Part shown: positions 56,501 through 64,000 of the stretch, one piece after another
How the letters are laid out: each line of letters starts with the position of its first letter
Numbering within the stretch: position 1 is the first letter of the stretch
Source of the DNA: Colwellia sp.
GTDB lineage: Bacteria; Pseudomonadota; Gammaproteobacteria; Enterobacterales; Alteromonadaceae
Assembly (NCBI GenBank): GCA_013215295.1
Contig: JABSOZ010000002.1
Location: forward strand, 186,001 to 250,000
Direction of reading: 5' to 3'
Length of the DNA stretch: 64,000 bases
Position numbers and translations under genes: made by a program
The notes under the pieces: generated by a model
What the model saw: the letters and a program-made list of their open reading frames with translations, nothing else
Told to the model about the DNA's origin: nothing
Database searches by the model: none

Positions 56501-56799
56501 TTAATAAACGGATAAATTTCGATTAAGTCATTTAATTCTTGGCTAACCCCACGATTTTCGAACAAACTTAGTGCTTTTCTTACTTGCCTATTACGCGCTA
56601 TTATTTGGCTAATATCAGATATTCTTCTCTGCTGTTCATCTAGGTGAGAAGTAATGAAAGCTACATCACTATTCATGCCTTTTTCTATTGTTTGCATTCG
56701 GTCATATTTAAGAGTCGAAAAAACAAAGTAACCTATTGTGCTTATAACAATGAGCGCAACTAATATGGATATTGAGATAACTTTAGGCAGTAGTTTCAT
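53584..56799 (-). CDS. Hybrid sensor histidine kinase with two receiver domains
   Basis: A 1071-residue inner-membrane kinase. Order: TM1 (9-29), a periplasmic sensor region (30-280), TM2 (286-308), HAMP (309-361), PAS (385-505), HisKA with the phospho-acceptor His in SMSHEIRTPMNG (about 535), HATPase with the N box and DTGLGIPDDK and GGTGLGLAIV, then two receiver domains with the Asp in LDMQMPDMDG and LMDCQMPDMDG. No His-phosphotransfer domain is seen. It follows the ABC-type binding-protein gene with 13 bp between, so that protein may present a ligand to its periplasmic domain. Confidence 0.93.
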   Translation of the reverse strand: MKLLPKVISISILVALIVISTIGYFVFSTLKYDRMQTIEKGMNSDVAFITSHLDEQQRRISDISQIIARNRQVRKALSLFENRGVSQELNDLIEIYPFINYILVTELDGTVFSTSTRNSNKKRINGEELLLKNIHQHPLYEQADKNFVGISSIGQDEYLPLIGMDDGIAQWYSVNIHKRGKVIGELVISIDWRRIVINQLDADIAELAAAKSSLIGAIIKNDKNEVIIARYNQKNNIVTQHSENSLYKNNPNELLSEKRFTVGKTDLISLLIFNRNVELKVVQTLGINILILGTVSVLVMSLLLYFLLGKLLLRRIEQLHLFTKGVGQGELEYQIDDLGEDEIGDLGRDFNSMVKKLSKNMTSIENLHSESELRQSALLELKESSEQLALVIDSTAAGIWDWQVQTGEVTFNKRWAEIIGYTLEELSPCDINTWIKHAHPDDLKRSDELLEQHWSGATERYNYEARMKHKAGHWVWVLDSGKVVEWFEDGKPKRMVGTHLDISARKNDEEKLIKATEEAQQAVIAKSDFLASMSHEIRTPMNGVLGMLGLVIDTDLNNEQHHRVNIAMGSARSLLNLINDILDFSKADAGKVELESIDFNLRSMLGELSEAMGLQAQVKNLELILDVTKVEESIVTGDPSRLRQIISNIVSNATKFTAKGEIIISAELLPNDDSSWRLNCNISDTGLGIPDDKISSLFDSFSQVDASTTRKFGGTGLGLAIVKKLCNLMGGDINVTSKLGQGSCFNFYVILQKSNKSQKVMPEVDISHLKLLIVDDNVTNREVIRGQLEHWGATVFEADSGQQALLLCEQEYLDDNKLPFDVAILDMQMPDMDGAELGKLIRNDKRLDQMKLVMMTSMGHIGDARYFADLGFDCYFPKPATTADIFGALSVVTKGGEVLDDANPLVTSHYLKTLIPAKNKNFNDSDLESIKHKRILLVEDNRINQMVAKGILNKLGLHFIDIANNGVECVEKLKQEPLLLDKSTRRYDVVLMDCQMPDMDGYEASRQIRAAKAGELNRKIPIIAMTANAMADDKQKCLDAGMDDYLSKPIDADMLIVKLLHWLTDNVEHNN

Positions 56800-56812
56800 T
56801 TAAATAGTTTAT

Positions 56813-57781
56813 TCACTTTGTCCACTGTATTTCAAAAGATAAATGTTCTGGTACGTTAATACCTAGCTTATTCATACTTGTTTTATTGAATAAATAAGTT
56901 GGTGGCTCTTGTAGTTTAGACTCTATACTTTCGGGTAAAGCCTTATCTAAAAGGATGTGTGCGGCCATTTTACCCGCCATATTACCTAACTGATAAAAGT
57001 CGGCGACAACACCAAAAGTGGCACCTTGCTCAATGCCTTTCTTGTTAGCACTTAAGATAGGGATTTTATGAGTTAAGGAAATATTTATTAACGCCTGTTC
57101 TCCACCACTTTGAATCAAAGTATCCGTGGTGGTTACAAAGACATCAACTTCATTGGCCAGTGCTATCGCTTTCACTGTTAGTTCTTCAATGCTTTGTGCA
57201 GTAACGTCAATCACTTTAATGCCATTTTTCTTAAAATAACGATAAAAGTTAGCGGTTTGGATCTTTGAATTGGGCTCGCCTTTTCGATGAAAAATAGCGA
57301 CACTCTTTGTTGCAGGCAGTACACCTAACAGTAAATCAATAGCGTGAGATAATGGCACGTAATTGCTGGTGCCCACCAAGTTATTGCCTGAATATTCAAA
57401 AGATTCTATTAAACCGGAGTCAGCTGGATAAGTCACAATTGAAAAAACTACGGGGGTTTTAGTCGGAATAACTTCTTTTATTATGGTTGTTCCAGGTGTC
57501 GTCAGGGAAAAGATCAAATCAAGATTTTTTCTTTTAAAATCTTCTGCAACTCTTCTTTGCAGTATTTTATCGGCGCCAATTTCTCCTTGAATAAAGGTCA
57601 GTTGCTTTCCTTCGATAAGTCCTCTACTTGCTAGTGCATCTTTAAACCCTTGCACACATTGGGGATAACCTGACCAAGTTGCCAAACCGATTGTATATTC
57701 AGTTGCTAAAATCTGAGGGCAAAAAAATATAAAAAGAAAAGAAACAAAAATAGAACATTTTTTACCAGCATGAATTTTCAT
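56813..57781 (-). CDS. ABC-type substrate-binding protein (COG2984/TrpX-like)
   Basis: A 322-residue periplasmic protein of the ABC_sub_bind family. Signal peptide cleaved near ILA-TE. Family segments are TWSGYPQCVQGFKDALASRG and IPILSANKKGIEQGATFGVV. The start at 57781 has AGG 8 bp upstream; longer starts overlap the upstream stop. No permease or ATPase gene is present, so it likely acts as a sensor with the kinase next to it. Confidence 0.85.
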   Translation of the reverse strand: MKIHAGKKCSIFVSFLFIFFCPQILATEYTIGLATWSGYPQCVQGFKDALASRGLIEGKQLTFIQGEIGADKILQRRVAEDFKRKNLDLIFSLTTPGTTIIKEVIPTKTPVVFSIVTYPADSGLIESFEYSGNNLVGTSNYVPLSHAIDLLLGVLPATKSVAIFHRKGEPNSKIQTANFYRYFKKNGIKVIDVTAQSIEELTVKAIALANEVDVFVTTTDTLIQSGGEQALINISLTHKIPILSANKKGIEQGATFGVVADFYQLGNMAGKMAAHILLDKALPESIESKLQEPPTYLFNKTSMNKLGINVPEHLSFEIQWTK

Positions 57782-57789
57782 TGTATCGC

Positions 57790-58512
57790 CTACCATTTTA
57801 TTAAATACTCCAAACCCACAGCCATGTTGTTTACATCAGAACGACGATATTCGTTAACGCGATATTCAATGATAAAAAATAAGTTTTCTACTACTCTATA
57901 GCCAAGTTGTAACTCTCCGACCATTGGGCTTTTGGGTATATTATCGGACAAGTTTTCATTAAATGTATGGTCAATAAAGCCAGCTAGGTAAAGTCGGTTA
58001 TTAATGCTCGGAAACGTCATTCGAAAAACATGCTCCATTTGCCAAACATCCTCTGATGCACTATCAAACTGTTTTAAATGGAAATTAACGGACCAACTTA
58101 AGTTTATAGCCTTAAATACAGAGTTGAATATTTGGGTATCATTTACCCGCCATCGAAAGCCTAACCTATGTCGGTCATTGTCTTCGCCTGAGCGAAAATT
58201 CATTTGCAGGGTGAGATCAATAGGAGACTTTTCACTAATTTGCCAACGGACATTTTGTTCCGTATAAAAAGTGTTGAGATCGGCTAATGCTGCTTCACCC
58301 TTTTCATTGCCAAAGTTCGTTAAACCAAAATACGAAAAGCGGTTCTGGAGTTTAGCGCCAATATTAAACGTGACCGTATTGTCGCTATCAACATCAGACA
58401 AATATGGATAGACATTTACATCTATAAAACCACCAGAGCTATTTTTATCCGCAGCATTCGTTTGAAAGTTAACAGCAATGAGTAATAAACACAGTAAAAT
58501 CCGCATCATCAT
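57790..58512 (-). CDS. Outer-membrane beta-barrel-like protein
   Basis: A 240-residue protein with a signal peptide (cleaved near TNA-AD) and a regular alternating beta pattern ending in YLIKW. Recognised segments only as generic barrel strands. AAGGA is 5 bp before the first ATG. It is the first gene of the operon with the binding protein and kinase, so it may admit the ligand. No name known. Confidence 0.65.
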   Translation of the reverse strand: MMMRILLCLLLIAVNFQTNAADKNSSGGFIDVNVYPYLSDVDSDNTVTFNIGAKLQNRFSYFGLTNFGNEKGEAALADLNTFYTEQNVRWQISEKSPIDLTLQMNFRSGEDNDRHRLGFRWRVNDTQIFNSVFKAINLSWSVNFHLKQFDSASEDVWQMEHVFRMTFPSINNRLYLAGFIDHTFNENLSDNIPKSPMVGELQLGYRVVENLFFIIEYRVNEYRRSDVNNMAVGLEYLIKW

Positions 58513-58993
58513 ATTTGTCCTTAAATAAAGTATTTTCCGCCGTTTTCATAAATATAGACGAGATGCTGAAATAATGGCAGAAACATTTGGAGGACTAGGG
58601 TCATTTGTTCAAAGGCTAGGCGAAATATACTGACTAATGAACCTTACGATTTTCAAAACTCGCTAATCTTTACATAACTTTACTATGTGAGCTATTTCAA
58701 AAAAAAGGTCAGAAGTATACAGTAATGTTAGGTCGTTATAAGCGTTCTACATTCATCAGACCTGAGAAATCAAGGTATCTGAAAATTAGTGATGCTGCAT
58801 TTTTAGCGAGAACAGTAGAGCCTCATATTGAAAGAATCGTCTCAATAGACATGAGTAAAATCATAAAATGATTAAGGGTTATTTAGCCGTTTAAAGTAGA
58901 TGCGGTTATTTTTTATTACCGGATATTAAGTTACATTTAACTTGGTAACTGTCAGTTAATATTATATTGAAAATATTTAATTTAGGATGTTGT
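58513..58993. other. Divergent gap with shared motif and a small ORF
   Basis: This 481-bp gap holds a copy of the shared motif (58588-58610) close to the barrel gene and a 48-codon ORF at 58725-58871. Divergent promoters must lie here. Confidence 0.35.
58725..58871 (+). CDS. Possible small protein or gene remnant
   Basis: A 48-codon ORF starting at ATG 58725, with the frame also open upstream. No clear ribosome site. The translated end (RTVEPHIERIVSIDMSKIIK) is basic and could be real, but nothing is recognised. A weak hairpin with a T-run follows near 58886-58915. Confidence 0.2.
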   Translation: MLGRYKRSTFIRPEKSRYLKISDAAFLARTVEPHIERIVSIDMSKIIK

Positions 58994-60523
58994 ATGAATA
59001 AATCTCAGATTACGGGTAGTTATCGCACTTATGTTAAAGCCATGATGTTTCTATCTTTATGCCTTTCTTTGACCGCTTGCGGAGGTGGAGGCGGAGGTGA
59101 TGATACGCCTAGCATTAGTGAACCTGAAATTATTGATCCGATACCAGAACCTACTCCTGATCCTATCCCCGATCCTGACCCTATCCCAGATCCTACTTCA
59201 GGCGAATATATCGCTAACCCTGACTTAAATGAAACCACTAACGGTATGCTCAATGCGGTTTTAACCAATAGGAACCCAGATTGTCGGGCCTATGTTACCG
59301 ATGCAAATAATGGTGATTATGGCTCTGCTGGTATGAATGACCGCTCAAACTTTGCCACTGATGCCCCTTACTTTCCGGGAACAGGTAAAGAAAGCATTGT
59401 GATTATTGATTTAGTTATTGTCAGTGGTGGTTATGTTCAAGACCCTGCTAAAGCCAATATAGCGGGTGGTTGGAATTATAAATCTGTCATCGAAACCAGT
59501 GATCCTGACCTAGCTACGCATTGTCGCATGCGCCACAACATGATCCCAAATCATGATTTGGGCTGGGATGTCGGCTCACCTAATGAAGATAACGTTTGGG
59601 TAACCGAAATAGATCACGATGATATGCAATTAACTTACCTTCCCATCAACCCAATAATGTCAACCCCTAAAGTTGCTGATGATACCGACCGTAACCCGAC
59701 TAATTTCATGGATTACGATGGTATTTTGTTAAATGGTGTGGGTATCGCGATGGACTCTGGCTTTTGTTATAACCCAGAACACGCAAGGGTAAATGAGGCT
59801 GGAAACTCTACGGGTTGTGGTGATGGTTCTGTCTGGTTCGAAATACCCGCTTATACTTTACAAGAGCCAACAGCAGAAAAAATGGCGGCAATTTTTGATG
59901 AATACTACGGTCACGGTTTTGAAGGTACCTATCATTATCACGCAATGACCCACCCACTGCAAAGTAATGATGAAGCAACAATAGCGCCTGGTGTAAACGG
60001 TTCCCCACTGATAGGTTTTGCCAAAGATGGCTTTCCTTTGTTTGGTATGTGGTTTGTTAATCAAGAGGGTATTTTAGTTAAAGCAAAATCCGGTTATACC
60101 TTAAAAAACTGGCAATTAAATCCTGATGAAAATGGTATTGGACAATCGCGCGACCCGTATACAGACACACCGGCATTTAAAGAGCATGGTACACCCCCGA
60201 CCCCATGGGATGTTATCAATCGTTCAGAAGATTTCGACTTTAGTTTTACCAACGATCCCTTTGGTATTCCCTTTGGTAGATATATAGATGATTGGGTTTA
60301 TGATAATGGCAATACCGGTAACTTAGATGAATGTAATGGTGCAACTGACATTAACGGCATTTATGGCTATTACATTACTCAAGAGTACCCCTATGGACCC
60401 ATCTGTACTTTCGGTATACATGAACCATCGTTTGGTAAAGTACCGCCATTGCGCTGGGATGATGAACTGGCTGATCCATCAGCGACCATCGATGAGTTTG
60501 GTGATAAAATTAATGGCCATTAA
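58994..60523 (+). CDS. YHYH-domain lipoprotein
   Basis: A 509-residue lipoprotein. Signal with lipobox LTAC at about residue 29, then GGGGGG, then an acidic Pro/Asp linker (repeats of PDPIPDP type), then a large domain with the eponymous YHYH motif (GTYHYHAMTHP) and segments such as GFAKDGFPLFGMW. The GTG/ATG choice: ATG 58994 has AGGA 6 bp upstream. YHYH proteins are secreted and of unknown function; His clusters suggest metal binding. It diverges from the barrel-kinase operon. Confidence 0.8.
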   Translation: MNKSQITGSYRTYVKAMMFLSLCLSLTACGGGGGGDDTPSISEPEIIDPIPEPTPDPIPDPDPIPDPTSGEYIANPDLNETTNGMLNAVLTNRNPDCRAYVTDANNGDYGSAGMNDRSNFATDAPYFPGTGKESIVIIDLVIVSGGYVQDPAKANIAGGWNYKSVIETSDPDLATHCRMRHNMIPNHDLGWDVGSPNEDNVWVTEIDHDDMQLTYLPINPIMSTPKVADDTDRNPTNFMDYDGILLNGVGIAMDSGFCYNPEHARVNEAGNSTGCGDGSVWFEIPAYTLQEPTAEKMAAIFDEYYGHGFEGTYHYHAMTHPLQSNDEATIAPGVNGSPLIGFAKDGFPLFGMWFVNQEGILVKAKSGYTLKNWQLNPDENGIGQSRDPYTDTPAFKEHGTPPTPWDVINRSEDFDFSFTNDPFGIPFGRYIDDWVYDNGNTGNLDECNGATDINGIYGYYITQEYPYGPICTFGIHEPSFGKVPPLRWDDELADPSATIDEFGDKINGH

Positions 60524-61033
60524 AAGCTGAGTTATTAGCAACATGTAGGGATAGTGATCGTCGGTTTGACACAAAAGCGTCTACTAAGATCACTTAGTAC
60601 TAAACGACTCCTGTTGTAAGGTACCTCATCCAATATCATTGAACGGTGAATATAAGTTTCTGAGTACGCTTAAAAAGTTAATGTGTAGCCCCAGAGCCCA
60701 GTATTAATAGCGTTAAATTTATAACAATCTACTTGTAAGTGATGAGACAGCAAGATTGAATTATTCCCTTTTCAATATATATCTTCTCTTCATATTTACA
60801 CTCGTACGTTCCATTACTGCTTTGTTATCTAATTATTTTCGAATGACCAACGTAGACTATGCAACTTTTAGCATGGTTATATGAATTTGTCTCATCAGGT
60901 CATTTAAATTTTTATGAACTATCTCAGTTAATAATTTGTAAAGTTTACCTTTTAATCCCACACTTATGATGAAATACTTATTTAGTATATTATTCACTGC
61001 ATTCACATTTTTCACTAAAGAGAAGGAAATATT
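60524..61033. other. Gap before the globin gene
   Basis: This 510-bp gap holds no ORF. A small inverted repeat ATACT-TATTT-AGTAT (60974-60988) lies about 45 bp before the globin start and could be an operator. A strong ribosome site (AGAAGGA) precedes the globin gene. Confidence 0.35.
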
Positions 61034-61396
61034 ATGGAGAATACTCTATATGACAAATATGGCGGTTTCGATACATTTAGTATGGTGGTAAGTAATTTTT
61101 ATCAAAAAGTGCTCGATAGCGAAGAGCTTGCGCCTTATTTTGAAGACGTTAACATGGAAAAGCTAATGTCTCACCAAACAAATTTCATAGCCGTTGCTTT
61201 AGGCGGACCAGAAAAATATACCGGACTAGATTTAAAAACCGTTCATGCACCGTACAAAATAACTGTACCACACTTCCTAGAAGTCGCTGAATTATTAGAA
61301 GAATCCTTAGAAGAGGCAAGTGTTGAAGAGAAAGATATTTCAACAATTATGACCTTAATTTCAGGATTAATGGATCAAATTGTTGCCAGTGACTAG
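61034..61396 (+). CDS. Group 1 truncated haemoglobin
   Basis: A 120-residue 2-over-2 globin. Family features are YDKYGGFDTFSMVVSNFYQKVL (cited in part) with Tyr at B10, then VHAPYKIT with the proximal His71. It is expected to bind haem and a gas (O2 or NO). It overlaps the following hybrid-kinase gene by 8-17 bp, so the two are translated together; the globin may regulate the kinase. Confidence 0.9.
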   Translation: MENTLYDKYGGFDTFSMVVSNFYQKVLDSEELAPYFEDVNMEKLMSHQTNFIAVALGGPEKYTGLDLKTVHAPYKITVPHFLEVAELLEESLEEASVEEKDISTIMTLISGLMDQIVASD

Positions 61397-62954
61397 TCAA
61401 TCAGCTCTCTCATCAACCAACCTTTTATCCGAATCAATCACTGATTTAGACCTTGGGCTTGTACTTTGCGATTGTGATTCGTTAGCCATTATTGAAGCTA
61501 ACCAAACTTTTTCGACTTGGTTTAATAACGCTTCGCCAAATTGTAATCTTGAACAATTACTTGATAAGAAGATCATAAAACGTGTAAATAATGCGATAGC
61601 AAAGAACCGAAAATATCGATTTAAACTCGAAATTAAAATAGGAGCACGTGAAGAGCATATCGATTTTAATAGTAAAGTAATCGTGATAAACAAAAACAAA
61701 TATCTACTGATTCAAGGCGTGATAAACAACGCTGAAATACAAATAGGCAAAATGATCAAAGATCATAGTGTTTTGGCCGCTAGAAATAAAAAACTATTGG
61801 ACCACGCAATAACGAAAGCAGAAACGGCTAGTCGTGCTAAAACCATGTTTCTTGCTTCAATGAGTCACGAATTAAGAACGCCAATGAATGGTATTTTAGG
61901 CATGGTCCAGCAGTTTAATAAAACGTCATTAACCAAACAACAAGAATTTTTACTTGATACGATTGAAAATTCAGGCGACCAACTGTTAGCAATTATTAAT
62001 CAAGTGCTTGATTTTTCAAAGATTGAAGCCGACAAAATTGAACTACACCCAATAAGCATTGATGCTAAAAATCTTGTTAATGATGTCATAACCTTATGTA
62101 CTAGCGGAATAGAAGTAAGCACTGATTTAAGCATTGAAGCGATATTTAATGGAGAAAATTTCCCTCTGGTACTCGTTGATGATGTTCGATTAAAACAAGT
62201 ACTCATAAACTTGGTGAATAATGCGATAAAGTTCACAAACAAAGGTCATGTAAAAATCGAATTAGATTTTCTTTTAGTTAATGGCGATGAATGTCAGTTG
62301 ATGTTTTCCATAATCGATACAGGCGTAGGTATTTCACCAGAAAAAATTAAAAGCTTGTTTAAGCCATTTACTCAACATGATTCTTCAACGACAAGAAATT
62401 ACGGAGGAACAGGTTTAGGGTTAACCATTAGTAGTGAGCTGATAAAATTGATGGGTAGCACAATTAACGTCAGTAGTAATGAAGGGAAAGGCAGTGTTTT
62501 TAGTTTTACACTTACTCTGCCAGTAAGTAACCAACAACAAGCACTTCCCCTCAGGAGGACATCAGCTTCGACTCCGGTATCACTGCTCAATAAAACAGTA
62601 CTTGTCGTTGATGACAATCGAATTAATCGCAAAATAGTCTCAATGGCACTTGATGAATCACAAGCTAATATAATCGAAGCTGAAAATGGCCAAATTGCCG
62701 TTGAACAATTCAAAAAACATAAAGTTGATATTATTTTAATGGACTGCTTAATGCCCATTATGGATGGATTTGAAGCAACAGAACAAATTAGAGCTCTGGA
62801 AGGTGATGATCAACACACTTTGATATTTGCGTTGTCAGCGAGTGCGTCCAACGAAATAGGTGAAAGTAGCATTAATTCAGGTATGGATGATATTATGTTA
62901 AAACCCTTTAAATTTGATGAATTGCTGAATAAAATAGCGCAAAGTTTAAGCTAA
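61380..62954 (+). CDS. Cytosolic hybrid histidine kinase paired with a globin
   Basis: A 524-residue kinase with no transmembrane helix. An N-terminal PAS-like region (about 22-120), HisKA with His163 in SMSHELRTPMNG, HATPase (N box NLVNNAIKF, DTGVGIS, GGTGLGLTI) and a receiver domain with Asp455 in LMDCLMPIMDG. The start is uncertain: TTG 61380, overlapping the globin by 17 bp, or GTG 61389, overlapping by 8 bp. Without a sensor in the membrane, input may come from the co-encoded globin. Confidence 0.9.
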   Translation: MLPVTSQSALSSTNLLSESITDLDLGLVLCDCDSLAIIEANQTFSTWFNNASPNCNLEQLLDKKIIKRVNNAIAKNRKYRFKLEIKIGAREEHIDFNSKVIVINKNKYLLIQGVINNAEIQIGKMIKDHSVLAARNKKLLDHAITKAETASRAKTMFLASMSHELRTPMNGILGMVQQFNKTSLTKQQEFLLDTIENSGDQLLAIINQVLDFSKIEADKIELHPISIDAKNLVNDVITLCTSGIEVSTDLSIEAIFNGENFPLVLVDDVRLKQVLINLVNNAIKFTNKGHVKIELDFLLVNGDECQLMFSIIDTGVGISPEKIKSLFKPFTQHDSSTTRNYGGTGLGLTISSELIKLMGSTINVSSNEGKGSVFSFTLTLPVSNQQQALPLRRTSASTPVSLLNKTVLVVDDNRINRKIVSMALDESQANIIEAENGQIAVEQFKKHKVDIILMDCLMPIMDGFEATEQIRALEGDDQHTLIFALSASASNEIGESSINSGMDDIMLKPFKFDELLNKIAQSLS

Positions 62955-63201
62955 TGAATAATTTCATACATAAAACTTAAAAGGACAAGAGCTCAACTAA
63001 CGTTCAGATTTTTCGACTAAAACGGTCTCCCCCAACCTTTTATATATTCGTTTTCAACATCTGAACATCTCGAAGGGAATTCACTGTAGTTATCCTTTTT
63101 AGAAACTACAAATAATCTGAAGTTTAGTTATTTTCAGCAACGATGTTAATGCTATATTCACTGTAGGACATAGTGAATAATTTCAATTAAGCCAACATTG
63201 G
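62955..63201. other. Gap after the kinase
   Basis: This 247-bp gap separates convergent genes. No hairpin with a T-run was found by eye, and no ORF is seen. Confidence 0.3.
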
Positions 63202-64000
63202 TTAGTCACACAATCCTCTCAGCTTTGCAGAAACTTCTATTAAAGGACGTGGATCATAATTATTTGCATCAGAAAATCTAAATGCGGTAATTTTGTTTGG
63301 TAATAAGGCAATTAAATTTCCTCCGTGACCACTCATATATGGGATCTCCACAATGCAATTCTGACTGTCAGACCAGGCCATACTCCAAAATGATAAAAAG
63401 TAATGGCTATCACCATATTCATTATCGAGTTGCCAATCCCGTAACCCTTTTTCTTCCGTGTAAAAAAGCGCTCTTTCCACCAGTGTTTTACTGAGTAATT
63501 GAACACTTCCATGCTGACCACCATTTTGCAAAAGTAAGCTGATCTTAGCGACATCATCTACGGTTGGATACAATCCTAAATACATAACAGGTATTTCATT
63601 TTGAACTGGGCCCGATTCAATGGTATGTACCATTGGCACATGATGTATTCCTAACGGCTGATAGACTTCTTTAACCAGCATGTTCCATATTTTAGCATTC
63701 GGCCCCTCTTGCTCTTTAATAAAGGCATCCATTGCTGCAGATAGAATAAAAGTGTGAGTGGAATTATAACGTAACTGTTCTCCGGGCCCCCAAGGGTAAT
63801 TCTCATAGGTAAAAGCGACATTTAACATCTCACGCTTTGCGTTTTCTTTTTGGAATGCTTCCATAGGGTCAACGCTTTCATCGCTAAATATTTGCTTACT
63901 ATCTGTATTCATAAAAGCATTATTGTTACCTATTCCTGTCGCCATATTAAGTGCATCAAAAAATGTCACTTGCTCCCATCCTTGATGTTGTGCATTAATT
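63202..64000 (-). CDS. Beta-lactamase-fold serine hydrolase, C-terminal part (cut by window end)
   Basis: About 266 codons of the C-terminal part of a class C beta-lactamase-like protein. The frame stays open to the window edge (codons for GWEQVTFFDALNMATG), so the N-terminal part with the SxxK motif lies outside. The Tyr-Asn-Ser motif (RYNSTHTF) and the HxG-type motif GHGGN are present. A GTG at 63969 is internal, not the start. Confidence 0.75.
   Translation of the reverse strand, partial: INAQHQGWEQVTFFDALNMATGIGNNNAFMNTDSKQIFSDESVDPMEAFQKENAKREMLNVAFTYENYPWGPGEQLRYNSTHTFILSAAMDAFIKEQEGPNAKIWNMLVKEVYQPLGIHHVPMVHTIESGPVQNEIPVMYLGLYPTVDDVAKISLLLQNGGQHGSVQLLSKTLVERALFYTEEKGLRDWQLDNEYGDSHYFLSFWSMAWSDSQNCIVEIPYMSGHGGNLIALLPNKITAFRFSDANNYDPRPLIEVSAKLRGLCD

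Noticed and set aside
59858-60064. 68-codon ORF opposite the YHYH gene
   Set aside because: Antisense shadow with no features.

Overview
The window looks like chromosomal DNA of a low-GC marine gammaproteobacterium of the Alteromonadales, most like Colwellia and its relatives. This rests on three things: the AT-rich composition, the gene order leuS-lptE-holA-nadD-rsfS-rlmH-mrdA-rodA-rlpA-dacA-ybeD-lipB-lipA, and protein families typical of that group (YceI with cytochrome b561, DUF1451, the PBPRA1643 SEC-C protein, COG4315 repeats). No database search was possible, so genus-level placement is inference. I saw no rRNA, tRNA, CRISPR array, complete insertion sequence or prophage.

Layout. Positions 1-2472 hold deaD (minus strand) with a strong sigma70-type promoter and a leader of about 215 nt, a long perfect hairpin, and the decayed end of a beta-helix (DUF4097-like) gene. 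Positions 2473-17494 hold a complete 13-gene NDH-1 operon on the minus strand, transcribed nuoA-B-CD-E-F-G-H-I-J-K-L-M-N, with short overlaps at most junctions. Next come a Lon-like protease and a zinc-ribbon DUF1451 gene (both minus). Positions 21039-34198 are the conserved plus-strand housekeeping block: leucyl-tRNA synthetase, LPS assembly, DNA polymerase delta subunit, NAD synthesis, ribosome silencing and methylation, the elongation penicillin-binding machinery, and lipoate synthesis.

From about 34.4 kb the content becomes accessory. There is a YtrA-type GntR regulator with a membrane partner, an unknown two-helix membrane protein, a SEC-C protein, an EAL phosphodiesterase behind a probable Fur box, a YceI/cytochrome b561 pair and a leucine-rich-repeat protein. 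Positions 41229-48213 hold six co-directional minus-strand genes: a five-repeat Yx(FWY)xxD lipoprotein, a haem-motif lipoprotein, an outer-membrane barrel with a CxxCH, an ECF sigma factor, an RskA-type anti-sigma factor, and an alginate-export-like barrel. I regard this as the most interesting unit: a plausible self-regulated envelope redox or stress module.

The right part (48.6-64 kb) holds a DUF1801 protein, two serine hydrolases of the beta-lactamase fold (the second cut by the window end), an OmpA-like lipoprotein, a decayed region of about 1 kb, and signalling genes. The signalling genes are a stand-alone periplasmic binding protein; an operon of an outer-membrane-like protein, an ABC-type binding protein and a hybrid histidine kinase with no transporter; a YHYH-domain lipoprotein; and a truncated haemoglobin overlapping a cytosolic hybrid kinase. 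The last pair reads as a haem-based gas-sensing two-component system.
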